From contig NZ_JAKRFD010000001.1 of NCBI RefSeq assembly GCF_022348185.1, positions 372,001-436,000 of the forward strand: a stretch of 64,000 nucleotides of DNA, written 5' to 3'. The notes beneath the pieces were generated by a model. That model saw nothing but the letters and a program-made list of their open reading frames with translations, made no database searches and was not told the DNA's origin. Below, one piece after another: positions 1 through 8,648 of the stretch; the stretch's first letter is position 1, and each line of letters starts with the position of its first letter. The DNA comes from Epibacterium sp. Ofav1-8. GTDB taxonomy: Bacteria > Pseudomonadota > Alphaproteobacteria > Rhodobacterales > Rhodobacteraceae. A program made the position numbers and the translations under genes.

Positions 1-493
1 CCGACTGATGCGGCATGGAGGAGGAGACACAGCCGTGGTCATCGCCCGCCACAACCAGAACGCCGCCTTTCGGCGATGATCCGTAGGCATTGCCGTGTTT
101 CAGCGCATCGCCGGAGCGGTCCACGCCGGGGCCCTTGCCGTACCACATGGAAAACACGCCCTCGACCTCGCAGTCGGGATCAAGAATGGCCTGTTGCGCG
201 CCCAGAACGGCCGTTGCGCCAAGGTCCTCGTTGACGGCGGGCATGAAGGTGATGCCGGCCTCGCTCATCCGGTCGCGGGCGCGCCAGAATTCCAGATCGA
301 CACCGCCAAGGGGAGAGCCGCGATAGCCGGAGACAAACCCGGCGGTGTTCAGCCCGGCGGCGCGGTCGCGGCGGGATTGGTCCAACATGATCCGGGCGAG
401 GGCTTGTGTTCCGGTCAGGAATACGCGGCCTTCGGTGCGGGCGTAGCGGTCCTCCAGCTGGTACGTGTCAAACGCGTGGGACAGCTCGGTCAT
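1..493 (-). CDS. Indolepyruvate ferredoxin oxidoreductase family protein, N-terminal part (cut by window edge)
   Basis: Read on the minus strand from an ATG at 493, the first 164 residues are open to the window edge. They begin MTELSHAFDTYQLEDRYAR and contain GFVSGYRGSPLGGVDLEFW and a MWYGKGPGVDRSGDALKHGN stretch, typical of the N-terminal half of large fused indolepyruvate:ferredoxin (or acceptor) oxidoreductases that use thiamine diphosphate and Fe-S clusters to decarboxylate aryl-pyruvates to aryl-acetyl-CoA. A GAAGGAG ribosome-binding site precedes the ATG. The divergent Lrp-type regulator 167 bp away fits control by an amino acid. The C-terminal domains lie outside the window, so fusion of the alpha and beta parts is inferred from the family only. 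Confidence 0.88.
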   Translation of the reverse strand, partial: MTELSHAFDTYQLEDRYARTEGRVFLTGTQALARIMLDQSRRDRAAGLNTAGFVSGYRGSPLGGVDLEFWRARDRMSEAGITFMPAVNEDLGATAVLGAQQAILDPDCEVEGVFSMWYGKGPGVDRSGDALKHGNAYGSSPKGGVLVVAGDDHGCVSSSMPHQS

Positions 494-660
494 GTCGGCT
501 CCTTCGTGGCTATCGGGCATGGCAATCGGGCGGGGATGGCTCGGCGATGCAATGATACGCCCCGTTCGGCGAAAAAACTTGCCAGATATGGTGCTTCCTT
601 GCAGTTATGTGGATAAACTGTCCGCGTGAGGCCGATTTTCTGAACAGGAGTTCCACGTCG

Positions 661-1119
661 ATGAAGCTGGATGACCGCGATCGTCGTATTCTGACGCTGC
701 TACAAGAGGATTGCCGCATGTCGAACGCCGATCTGGCCGATGCGGTTGGTATGTCGCCCTCGGCGCTCTGGCGTCGGGTGCGCGCGCTGGAAGAGGCCGG
801 TGTGATCGACCGCTATGGGGCCGTGGTGGTGCCCAAGGCGGTTGGATTGGGATTCGAGGCGCTGGTACAGGTCAATCTGACGCGGCACGCGCCCGAGCAT
901 CTGACCGAGTTCATCCATGCGGTGGAGGCCAATCCACATGTGGTCGACTGCTATGCGACCACCGGACAGGCGGACTATCATTTGCGGGTGCTGGCGCCGG
1001 ATCTGGAAGCCTACAACCAGTTTCTGGAGCAGTTCCTGTTTCAGCTGGCGGGGGTGGCCAGCGCGCAAACCCATGTCATCCTGAAAACGATCAAGCGGGA
1101 TACCCCAGTGGTGCCCTGA
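661..1119 (+). CDS. Lrp/AsnC family transcriptional regulator
   Basis: A 152-residue regulator. The N-terminal helix-turn-helix (LDDRDRRILTLLQEDCRMSN, then ADLADAVGMSPSALWRRV) is followed by an AsnC/RAM ligand domain with the usual YHLRVLAPDLEAYNQFLEQF segment. An in-frame ATG lies further upstream at 607, but the family always begins right before KLDDxDRxIL, so the ATG at 661 is preferred; an AGGAG lies about 11 nt upstream. It is divergent from the indolepyruvate oxidoreductase gene, which it probably controls in response to an aromatic or branched amino acid (inference). Confidence 0.93.
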   Translation: MKLDDRDRRILTLLQEDCRMSNADLADAVGMSPSALWRRVRALEEAGVIDRYGAVVVPKAVGLGFEALVQVNLTRHAPEHLTEFIHAVEANPHVVDCYATTGQADYHLRVLAPDLEAYNQFLEQFLFQLAGVASAQTHVILKTIKRDTPVVP

Positions 1120-1251
1120 GCGCGGCTGTGCGACGTCCCACTTTGCGACGCCTCGTGCGGGGGTGCGGGCATGCGCGGGGCTGGGTTTCCGGTTGTGCTA
1201 CCTGTATGTTCCCGATACGTTCCGAGTCGTGGTGAAGCGAGGAGTGAAGCG

Positions 1252-1842
1252 ATGGCCAGGGTTGCGGTGCTGCTGACGCAGGGGTTTGCGGATTGGGAAT
1301 ATGGTGTCTTGTGCGGCCTCGGACAGGGCTACTTCGGTCTTGAGATCCGCTATGTAGCCCCCGAGCCCGGCGTGGTGACCTCGATGGGCGGTCTGGTGGC
1401 GCGGGTGCAGGACGGATGTGAGGCGCTGGCGTCCTGGAACCCGGAGGCGTTGGTGGTGATCGGCGGCACGATCTGGGAGCAACCGAACGCGCCGGAGCTG
1501 TCCGCGTGGCTGCAAGACCTGCATGGGCGCGGCACGGTGATCGCGGGGATCTGCGGTGGAACTCTGGCGCTGGCGCGCGCCGGATTGTTGAATGCGCGGC
1601 GCCATACATCGAATGATCCGGCGTTTCTCGGCACCCACGCCGACAGCTATGCGGGCGCGGCACACTATGTGGACCAAGCCACGGGCGTTTCCGATGGCGG
1701 GGTGATCACTGCGGCGGGCACGGCACCGGTGAGCTTTGCTGCCGAGATCATGACCGCCGTCGATATCCCGCTGGAGACCGTGCATCAGTTGAAGTCGATG
1801 CTCGGCGCAGAGCACAAGGCAGGGCCGGTGCCGGTCTCCTGA
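1252..1842 (+). CDS. DJ-1/PfpI (class I glutamine amidotransferase-like) family protein
   Basis: A 196-residue single-domain DJ-1/PfpI protein. The nucleophile elbow is VIAGICGGTLALARAG, with Cys in the AGICGG context, and VVIGGTIWE marks the preceding strand. Members include glyoxalases, chaperones and proteases, and the sequence does not decide among them. The start is the ATG at 1252 behind GAGGAG; an earlier in-frame start at 1171 lacks a ribosome site and would add a non-family extension. It lies 130 bp after the Lrp gene on the same strand. Confidence 0.88.
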   Translation: MARVAVLLTQGFADWEYGVLCGLGQGYFGLEIRYVAPEPGVVTSMGGLVARVQDGCEALASWNPEALVVIGGTIWEQPNAPELSAWLQDLHGRGTVIAGICGGTLALARAGLLNARRHTSNDPAFLGTHADSYAGAAHYVDQATGVSDGGVITAAGTAPVSFAAEIMTAVDIPLETVHQLKSMLGAEHKAGPVPVS

Positions 1843-1914
1843 CCGGGGCGCTGCGGGCGGGAGGGTCAGGCACACAGGATCTGCGGCCCGATGATCCGGC
1901 CGCGGGGCGAGGTG

Positions 1915-2343
1915 TCAGAACGAGACCATTGCCCAGGCCGCGGCCATGCCCACGTAGGTCAGGTGATGCAGCAGTTGATCGGTGCCCATGGCGCGCCAGA
2001 ATGCCCCCTGGGTCGGGTCGAGCTTGTGGCACTCTGTGTGATGCGCCTTCCAGAAGTCGATATTGAAGTGGATCACCCATTCCGCGGCACAGACGGCAAC
2101 GATGAACCATGGGGGACTGCCGACAATGAACAGGACAACCACGGAGGCCAGAGCATGGACGCCCGCATGCTGCGCCCGGCCTGGATGAAAATACTGGCAC
2201 CGGCCTGACAGCATCTTTTTGGTCTGCAGGTAGAAGTCGGCAAACATATGCTTGACCTCGAGCAGGCAGATCAGCAGCAGGACGATCCCGACATTCTGAG
2301 GCAAAACAGGCGCTCCTCTTGCAGTTGCGTTTCGCGCGGGCAT
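1915..2343 (-). CDS. DUF3307 family integral membrane protein
   Basis: About 142 residues with three to four hydrophobic segments. Conserved DUF3307 features are visible: VKHMFADFYLQTKKM early, HAGVHA, WVIHFNIDFWKAHH and DQLLHHLTYV near the end. The family is an uncharacterised inner-membrane protein with conserved His and Asp residues. The start is placed at the ATG at 2343; the reading frame runs open to 2505, but the extra sequence is unlike the family. It is divergent from the ABC gene, and the intergenic region carries a CRP-type palindrome. Confidence 0.82.
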   Translation of the reverse strand: MPARNATARGAPVLPQNVGIVLLLICLLEVKHMFADFYLQTKKMLSGRCQYFHPGRAQHAGVHALASVVVLFIVGSPPWFIVAVCAAEWVIHFNIDFWKAHHTECHKLDPTQGAFWRAMGTDQLLHHLTYVGMAAAWAMVSF

Positions 2344-2399
2344 GTTACCCCGGCGGACCTTACGGTGTTTGTCCTGTATCGCAAATACCGCATTCGACT

Positions 2400-2421
2400 G
2401 TCTGTGACATAGCTCACAGAC
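2400..2421. promoter_or_regulatory. Perfect CRP-type palindrome (TGTGA-N6-TCACA)
   Basis: GTCTGTGA, six bases (CATAGC), then TCACAGAC: two perfectly complementary 8-base arms containing the exact CRP consensus half-sites TGTGA and TCACA. It lies 57 bp before the DUF3307 start at 2343 (minus) and about 150 bp before the ABC gene (plus), so it could control either or both. Binding by a CRP/FNR-family protein is inferred. Confidence 0.6.
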
Positions 2422-2572
2422 GCGTTCCAGCCAGCTTTCTAGGCTGGGATCGCGCCCGTGCCTGCGCCATTGCCTGCCATGGTCAAACCGCGCTACCCAT
2501 GGCAAAACACTGCATAATAACCGTCACATCCTACAGGCCGCGTCCTGTCACCTGATCTTTGGAGCTCCTCCC

Positions 2573-5500
2573 ATAGAACGCTCGCTTTTCCAATTCATCT
2601 GGAAGTACTCCAAGCGCGACCAGCTGATTCTCCTGGTGGTCACGGCCTGTCTGTTCCCGCTGCTCTATCTGACGCTGGAGCTGCCCAAGCGGATCATCAA
2701 TGACGCCATCGGGGCGCAGAGCTCCGTGGTCGAGGTCTGGGGCCATCAGGTGGATCAGCTCACCTACCTGTGGCTGCTTTGCGGTGCCTTTCTGCTTGCG
2801 GTGCTGGCGCATGGGCTGACCAAGATGCGCATCAACACCATGAAAGGTGTGCTGGCAGAGCGTATGCTGCGCCGGTTTCGCTACAGTCTGATCGCGCGGG
2901 TGTTGCGGTTTCCGCAGCCCTATTTCGAGCGCACCAGCCAGGGCGAACTGGTGTCGATGATCACCTCCGAATCCGAGCCCATGGGCGGGCTGATGGGGGA
3001 TGCGGTCAGTCAGCCGGTGCTCCAGGCCGGCCAGATGCTGACCATCCTCTATTTTCTGTTTGCGCAGAATGTCTGGTTCGGTCTTGCCGCGGTGGCCCTC
3101 ATACCCTTGCAGGGCTGGCTGATCCCGCTGTTGCAGCGGCGGATCAACAAGCTCAACAAGAAGCGCATCCAGCAGGTGCGGGCGCTGGCCTCGGAAATCG
3201 GCGAAAGCGCCGCCGGGGCGGCGACGCTGCGGGTGAACGGTGGCTGGCGCTACCGCATGGCGCGGGTGACGGATCGGCTGGGCCGCCTCTACGAGATCCG
3301 TTTCGAGATCTATCAGAAAAAGTTCTTCATGAAGTTCCTCAACAACTTCATCACCCAGCTGACGCCGTTCTTCTTCTACGCGGTCGGCGGCTATCTGGTG
3401 CTGGAGGGGAAGGTCTCGCTCGGGGCGCTGGTTGCGGCCCTGGCGGCCTACAAGGACCTTGCCTCGCCGTGGAAGGAACTGCTGACCTATTACAACCAGA
3501 CCCAGGACATGGCGCTGCGCTGGGAGGTGATCCTGGAGCGGTTCGCGCCGCCGGACATGGTGGATGAGCGCCTGATGCAGGGCGAGCCGGAGACGTTGCC
3601 GCATCTGGACGGCGACATCGTGCTGGATGGCGTCAGCGTGCGCGATGCGGATGGCAATCTGGTGCTGGAGGAGCTGACGGCGACCTTCCCCAAGGGCGAG
3701 TTGATCGGTATCGCCGCGCCGTCCGAAGAGGATCGCCGCGCCCTGGCGGAGGTTCTGACCCGTGAGGTGCTGCCCGCATCGGGCACGGTGACCCTGGCCG
3801 GACACAACATTCGCGAACTGCACCAGATGGTGCTGGCAACGCGGGTCGGCCATGCCACCTCGCGCCCGGCGCTGTTCCAGGGGTCATTCGGGGAAAACGT
3901 GCTGATGCCACTGCGGGTGCGCCCGTTGGAGGATCCTTCCGATCCACGCGTCCAGCGCGATGCCATCCGTGCGGGCAACAGCCCCGATCCCTTTGATGTG
4001 AACTGGGTCGATCCGCGCATTGCCGGGTTCGAGAAGCCGGAGGAGCTGCGCGACTGGTGGTTGCGCATCGTCGAGGGCATCGGCTCTGACACGGCGCTGC
4101 TGCGGCGGGGCATGGACCAGATCTTTGACCGGGCGGAGCATCCGAAACTGGCCGATGCGTTGGTGAAGCTGCGCCCGCATGTGCAGCTGGCGCTGATGGA
4201 TGCGGGGCTGGATGCCTTTGCCCATTTCAACAATCGCGAACAGTATAACCCCGCGTTGCCGGTGGTGGAGAACCTGCTCTATGCGACGCGCTCGGTGCCG
4301 ATCACCTACGAGCTGTTGCGACGGCAGAGCGACTTTCTGGAGACGGTGCGCCGTATCGGGCTCGACAAGGACCTGGTGATGCTGGCGCAGGACGTGCTGG
4401 AAATGCTGCGGCAGATCTTTGGCATGGACGGCACCGTGCATCCGTTGTTCCGCAAGCTGGGGCTGGAGGCCTCGGACTATGAGGCGGCACTGCAATTGCT
4501 GCAAAAGGTGAAATCCAAGGGCACCGAGGCGCTGGAGCCGGAGGAGCTGGCGCAGATGATGATCGTGCCCTTCTCGATTTCCGCCGAGTCGCTGGGGCCG
4601 GCATTCAGCACCGAGATCGAGGACCGCATCCTGTCCCTGCGCGACAGCCACGGGCGCGAGCTTCTGGACACGCTCGACGATATTTTTGTCCCGCTCTACG
4701 AGGGCGATTTCGCGCCCGGCTTCACCGTGCTGGAGAACGCCATCTTCGGCAAGATTTCCGACAGCGCCGGCGCGCGGGCCGAGGATCTGCGTAAGGCGGT
4801 TGCCGAGGTGATCGACGAGGCCGGCGTGCGCGAAATGGTGGTGGAGCTGATCTTCGACCTGCCGGTGTCCGTCGGCGGGCAGGGGCTGGGGCAGAGCTTT
4901 GCCGAGCCGCTGGCCTTTTGCCGCGCGTCGATCAAGCGCCCGGATGTGCTCATCCTAGACAGCGCCCTGGCCAGTTTTGATCGCGACACCCGCCGCGCCA
5001 TGCAGGACAATCTGCGCGAGCTGCTGCCGCACACCACGCTGATCTTCCTTGAACCGGCGTTCCGCGACCCGGATCGGTTCGATCACTATTTCGAGCTGCG
5101 GCAAGGACGCCTGAAGGACGAACGCGCCGACGACCGGGAGACTGGCGACGAGGACAGCGCCTCGGCGGCGGATCTGTCGCGCAAGCTGCGCGCGCTGGAA
5201 ACCACAGAGCTGTTCTCCGGCCTCAACCGCCGCCAGCTGCGGCTGCTGGCCTTTGGCGCGCGCTGGTATGAGGCGGCACCGGGCACTGCCGTGTTCCACA
5301 AGGACGATGCGGCCACCGATGGGGCCTATATGATCATCGAGGGCGAGGCGGGGCTCTACCTGCCGTCCGATGACGACGGCACGCAGGCGCAGATGATCGC
5401 ACGGGTCGGGCCGGGGCGGCTGGTCGGAGAGCTTGGCCTGATCCGCAAGGAGCCCCGCGCCCTGTCGATGGTCGCAGAGAGCGACCTGACCTGCCTGCGG

Positions 5501-5593
5501 ATCGGTGAGGAGGAGTTCCTCGCCGTGGTGGAGAATGATGCCAATACGGCCTTCAAGCTGTTGCAGGTGGTCGCGGGATACGTCTCCAGCTGA
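2573..5593 (+). CDS. Degenerate ABC transporter half-protein with long NBD insertion and C-terminal cyclic-nucleotide-binding domain
   Basis: About 1006 residues. An N-terminal ABC exporter membrane domain (roughly residues 1-330, several TM helices) is followed by a nucleotide-binding domain that looks non-catalytic: the Walker A position reads GIAAPSEEDRRAL, without GxxGxGKS. The signature is SVGGQGLGQS, Walker B is DVLILDSALAS with Ser where the catalytic Glu should be, and about 270 extra residues sit between the FQGSFGEN loop and the signature. A cNMP-binding fold (GRLVGELGLI, about residues 880-1005) ends the protein. The best N-terminus (ERSLFQFIWKYSKRDQ) follows an ATA codon at 2573 with GGAG 8 nt upstream; the first standard start is GTG at 2636, which would remove 21 conserved-looking residues. 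It is probably a regulatory or structural membrane protein rather than a pump (inference). Confidence 0.85.
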   Translation: MERSLFQFIWKYSKRDQLILLVVTACLFPLLYLTLELPKRIINDAIGAQSSVVEVWGHQVDQLTYLWLLCGAFLLAVLAHGLTKMRINTMKGVLAERMLRRFRYSLIARVLRFPQPYFERTSQGELVSMITSESEPMGGLMGDAVSQPVLQAGQMLTILYFLFAQNVWFGLAAVALIPLQGWLIPLLQRRINKLNKKRIQQVRALASEIGESAAGAATLRVNGGWRYRMARVTDRLGRLYEIRFEIYQKKFFMKFLNNFITQLTPFFFYAVGGYLVLEGKVSLGALVAALAAYKDLASPWKELLTYYNQTQDMALRWEVILERFAPPDMVDERLMQGEPETLPHLDGDIVLDGVSVRDADGNLVLEELTATFPKGELIGIAAPSEEDRRALAEVLTREVLPASGTVTLAGHNIRELHQMVLATRVGHATSRPALFQGSFGENVLMPLRVRPLEDPSDPRVQRDAIRAGNSPDPFDVNWVDPRIAGFEKPEELRDWWLRIVEGIGSDTALLRRGMDQIFDRAEHPKLADALVKLRPHVQLALMDAGLDAFAHFNNREQYNPALPVVENLLYATRSVPITYELLRRQSDFLETVRRIGLDKDLVMLAQDVLEMLRQIFGMDGTVHPLFRKLGLEASDYEAALQLLQKVKSKGTEALEPEELAQMMIVPFSISAESLGPAFSTEIEDRILSLRDSHGRELLDTLDDIFVPLYEGDFAPGFTVLENAIFGKISDSAGARAEDLRKAVAEVIDEAGVREMVVELIFDLPVSVGGQGLGQSFAEPLAFCRASIKRPDVLILDSALASFDRDTRRAMQDNLRELLPHTTLIFLEPAFRDPDRFDHYFELRQGRLKDERADDRETGDEDSASAADLSRKLRALETTELFSGLNRRQLRLLAFGARWYEAAPGTAVFHKDDAATDGAYMIIEGEAGLYLPSDDDGTQAQMIARVGPGRLVGELGLIRKEPRALSMVAESDLTCLRIGEEEFLAVVENDANTAFKLLQVVAGYVSS

Positions 5594-5691
5594 GATTGCG
5601 ATCCGGCGTGATGCGACAGGCGGCCCTCCGGGGTGCCAGGCGGGCCGCTCAGGCGGGCCAAACATACCAATGAAAATCAGGGAGAGAACGC

Positions 5692-6540
5692 ATGAAACTG
5701 TTTCGCTACCGGACCGCCGAAGGGGTCCGCCCCGGCTTGATCGACTCGGAGGGGGTGCCCCGGGATCTGGCCCAGCATGTCGCGGATGTCACGCCGGAGA
5801 CGCTGAACCCATCTGTGCTGGCGGCGATCGCGGCACTGGATGCGCGCGCGCTGCCCGAACTGGAGGGGGCGCTCGACTATGCGCCCTGTGTCGGGGGTAT
5901 CGGCAAGTTCCTCTGCATCGGACTCAACTATTCCGATCATGCCCAGGAAGTGGGGGCGTCCCCCCCGGCACACCCCATTCTTTTCATGAAAGCAAATTCG
6001 GCGATCATAGGCGCCTGCGATGACGTGTGCATTCCCCGAGGGTCGAAGGCGACGGATTGGGAAGTCGAGCTGGGCGTGGTGATCGGTCAGGCGGCAAAAT
6101 ACGTCACAGTGGAAGACGCGTTGGACCATGTGGCGGGTTATTGCGTTGTGAATGATGTCTCGGAACGCGACTTCCAGATGCAATTGACCGGGCAGTGGAC
6201 CAAGGGCAAGAGCTGCGACACCTTTGGCCCCATCGGTCCGTGGCTGGTCACCGCTGATGAGGTGCCCGACCCTCAGGCGCTCGACCTGTCATGCGATGTG
6301 AACGGCCAGCGGATGCAGACCGGGCATACCAGCCGGATGATCTTTTCCGTGGCCGAGATCATCAGCCATCTCAGCCAGCTGATGACGCTGCATCCCGGGG
6401 ATGTCATCGCCACCGGAACCCCGCCCGGGGTCGGCATGGGGCAGAAGCCCACGCCGATCTTTCTTCAGGAGGGCGATGTTATGGAGCTGGAAATTCAGGG
6501 GCTTGGCCGTCAGCGGCAAAACCTGCGCGCCGACCAATAA
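5692..6540 (+). CDS. Fumarylacetoacetate hydrolase family protein
   Basis: A 282-residue FAA-hydrolase-fold enzyme. Family features: FLCIGLNYSDHAQE, the metal-binding region WEVELGVVIG, GKSCDTFGPIGPWLV, and GDVIATGTPPGVGMGQKP near the C-terminus. The length and these blocks match the 2-hydroxyhepta-dienedioate isomerase, ureidoglycolate lyase and acylpyruvase-like group, which cleave C-C bonds in diketo or keto acids. GGGAGAGAACGC precedes the ATG. It follows the ABC gene by about 100 bp and is followed by a convergent ArsR gene; substrate unknown. Confidence 0.93.
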   Translation: MKLFRYRTAEGVRPGLIDSEGVPRDLAQHVADVTPETLNPSVLAAIAALDARALPELEGALDYAPCVGGIGKFLCIGLNYSDHAQEVGASPPAHPILFMKANSAIIGACDDVCIPRGSKATDWEVELGVVIGQAAKYVTVEDALDHVAGYCVVNDVSERDFQMQLTGQWTKGKSCDTFGPIGPWLVTADEVPDPQALDLSCDVNGQRMQTGHTSRMIFSVAEIISHLSQLMTLHPGDVIATGTPPGVGMGQKPTPIFLQEGDVMELEIQGLGRQRQNLRADQ

Positions 6541-6574
6541 ACCCGGGGCACCGCGCCCGCGCGGCGCGGCCCCG

Positions 6575-6889
6575 TCAGCTGCAATAGATGTCCTGCAGGG
6601 TATTGAGGATGCTTGTGGCCGGTCCGTCGGCAAGGGAATAATAGACCGTCTTGCCTTCGCGCCGGGCCACAACCAGCCGATCTTCGCGCAGGCGGGAGAG
6701 CAGCTGGCTGACCGCGGCCTGCCGCTTGCCCAGCCTGTCTTCAAGTGCGCCCACCGAAAGCTCCTGCTCGCCGGCGAGATAGCACAGGATCATCAGGCGT
6801 CCCTCATGCGCCAGGGCTTTCAACAGGGTTGCAGCGTCAGACGCGCGATCTGCCATGTCGGGGGCGGGCATGTCCAGTGTTTCAGTCAT
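6575..6889 (-). CDS. ArsR/SmtB family regulator, SqrR/BigR-like (two-cysteine)
   Basis: A 104-residue winged-helix ArsR protein: LLKALAHEGRLMILCYLAG, a recognition helix KRQAAVSQLLSRLRED and the wing RREGKTVYYSLAD. It lacks the ELCVCDL metal site. Instead it has Cys36 in helix 2 and Cys103 at the C-terminus (NTLQDIYCS), the arrangement of the persulfide-sensing subgroup SqrR/BigR/YgaV, where the two cysteines form a sulfur bridge. Function as a reactive-sulfur sensor is therefore inferred; no sulfide-oxidation gene lies beside it. Confidence 0.88.
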   Translation of the reverse strand: MTETLDMPAPDMADRASDAATLLKALAHEGRLMILCYLAGEQELSVGALEDRLGKRQAAVSQLLSRLREDRLVVARREGKTVYYSLADGPATSILNTLQDIYCS

Positions 6890-7365
6890 GGTCAGGGTCT
6901 ACTCTCGGGGCCGTCGTTGATCCTGCACGGGCGCAGGCTGAGTGTGTCAGGCCATTGGGCTGACGCTAACTAGAGTAAGTTCACGTCTTGTAGGGGGATC
7001 GCAAGAGTTTTGGCAAATATTTATTCATTTTAGCAAACCTCCGCTCACTTTTTGCGGGAACGCCTCGCCGGATCTGGCGAGGTTGGAAAAGATGTCCTAG
7101 CGGCAATGCGCTGGAAATGTCCAGACACGTCGCCGTGAGGACAGGCTCCGGGCGCAAGGTTGCGACTGGTGCGGGGCCACCCGAGCGGGGCATTGCCTGT
7201 CTGGGTACATGCGGGAATCAGGCGCTGTGCGCGGCAGCCGGCGGACTGTTGCTGGTCCGCCGGCTGGTTTGGGAGGGGCAGGGCTGATGCGTCGGTGCGG
7301 TTGTACCGGTGCAGTGGTACCGGCGCTGCGTGTGGCGCTGGGGGACCTGCGGTCCAGGGGAACCG
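6890..7365. other. 476-bp intergenic stretch upstream of the ArsR gene
   Basis: No convincing gene. Near 7008-7047 there is an AT-rich block (TTTGGCAAATATTTATTC followed by ATTTTAGCAAAC) inside otherwise GC-rich DNA, with two copies of a TTGGCAAA/TTAGCAAA-like word, a reasonable place for the arsR promoter and operator. The rest (7100-7365) is GC-rich and shows only antisense-style open frames. Confidence 0.4.
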
Positions 7366-8604
7366 CTAGGTGTCGCCGTCCAGAACCGGAGCGCCCCCCT
7401 GAAACGCATTGCCGTTTGCATAGTCGCAGGGCGCTTCCTGCATGTTGAGGTGCAGGTCGTCGCCGGTAAACGGATGCGCGCGGGCGAGGTCCTCGTCCAC
7501 CTCGATGCCGAGGCCCGCCGAGGTTGGCGGCGTGACATAGCCCTGTTCGACCTGGATCGAGGATTTGATCAGCGCATCGTGAAAGGGGGTTTCGATGGTT
7601 TCCGCCATCAGAAGGTTGGGGATGGAGGCGGCGAACTGGATATTGGCCGCCCATTCCACCGGCCCGGCGTAGAGATGTGGCGCCATCTGGGCATTGAACA
7701 CTTCGGCCATGGCGGCGACTTTCTTCATTTCCCAGATCCCGCCGGCGCGTCCGAGTGCGGGTTGCAGGATTTCCGCGGCACCGGCCCGCAGCAGCGCGCC
7801 GAATTCGGCCTTGGTGGACAGGCGTTCCCCGGCGGAAACCGGGATGCGGACCTGTCTGGCTACGCGGGCCATGTCCTCGACCATATCCGGCGGGGTGGGT
7901 TCTTCGTACCAGAGCGGGCTATAGGGTTCGAGCGCCTGGCCCATGCGGATTGCGCCTGCGGTGTTGAACTGGCCATGGGTGCCGAACAGGAGATCTGCCC
8001 TGTCGCCAACCGCGTCGCGGATCGCCTTGCAGAAGGCGACCGAGAGGCTGATGTCCGACATGGCAGGCATGTGGCCGCCGCGGATCGTGTAGGGGCCGGC
8101 GGGATCGAATTTCACCGCCGTATATCCGCGCGCGACGGCATCGCGGGCGGAGTCGGCGGCCATTTCGGGGGAGGTCCAGAAGGTGCTGATATCGTGGTGC
8201 GGCAAGGGGTAGAGGTAGGTATAGGCGCGGATACGGTCGTTCATCCGCCCCCCGAGCAGTGCATGCACCGGTCGGTCGCGATCCTTGCCGAGGATGTCCC
8301 AGCAGGCGATTTCGAGACCGGAGAAAGCTCCCATCACGGTTGGATCCGGGCGTTGGGTGAAGCCGGAGGAATAGGCCCGGCGGAACATCAGCTCGATGTT
8401 CTCGGGGTTTTCACCCTGCATATGGCGGGCAAAGACGTCCTCGATCACGGCGGTCATTGCCTTGGGGCCGACAGTGGAGGCATAGCATTCCCCCCAGCCG
8501 GTAATGCCGGTGTCGGTGGTGAGTTTGACGAGAATCCAGTAGCGCCCGCCCCAGCCCGGAGCGGGGGGCGCGGTGATGATGATGTCGAGGTCCTGGAGTT
8601 TCAT
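7366..8604 (-). CDS. Mandelate racemase/muconate-lactonizing enzyme family protein (enolase superfamily)
   Basis: A 412-residue enolase-superfamily sugar-acid dehydratase or cycloisomerase. The capping domain (WGECYASTVGPKAM) is followed by the barrel with LEIACWDILGKDRDRPVHALLGG, KFDPAG, the ligand glutamates in LWYEEPTPP and SAGERLST, and MAPHLYAGPVEWAA. The usual first Asp ligand region reads LLFGTHGQFN, as in a subgroup of gluconate/galactonate dehydratase-like proteins, so the exact chemistry is unclear. It is downstream of an alcohol dehydrogenase on the same strand, suggesting a sugar-acid or polyol catabolic pair. Confidence 0.92.
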   Translation of the reverse strand: MKLQDLDIIITAPPAPGWGGRYWILVKLTTDTGITGWGECYASTVGPKAMTAVIEDVFARHMQGENPENIELMFRRAYSSGFTQRPDPTVMGAFSGLEIACWDILGKDRDRPVHALLGGRMNDRIRAYTYLYPLPHHDISTFWTSPEMAADSARDAVARGYTAVKFDPAGPYTIRGGHMPAMSDISLSVAFCKAIRDAVGDRADLLFGTHGQFNTAGAIRMGQALEPYSPLWYEEPTPPDMVEDMARVARQVRIPVSAGERLSTKAEFGALLRAGAAEILQPALGRAGGIWEMKKVAAMAEVFNAQMAPHLYAGPVEWAANIQFAASIPNLLMAETIETPFHDALIKSSIQVEQGYVTPPTSAGLGIEVDEDLARAHPFTGDDLHLNMQEAPCDYANGNAFQGGAPVLDGDT

Positions 8605-8648
8605 ATCTCTCGGTCCTTTGATGGTCTGCAGATCGGGTGGAGGCGGGA

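Noticed and set aside
1841-1870. A possible fourth copy of the intergenic repeat (CGGGCGGGAG)
   Set aside because: Only the first word is matched; the GTTGGGCC word and the final hairpin are absent.
2531-3853. A 440-codon open frame antisense to the ABC gene
   Set aside because: High-GC codon usage of the real gene leaves the opposite strand open; the protein is rich in Arg, His and Gln with no family features.
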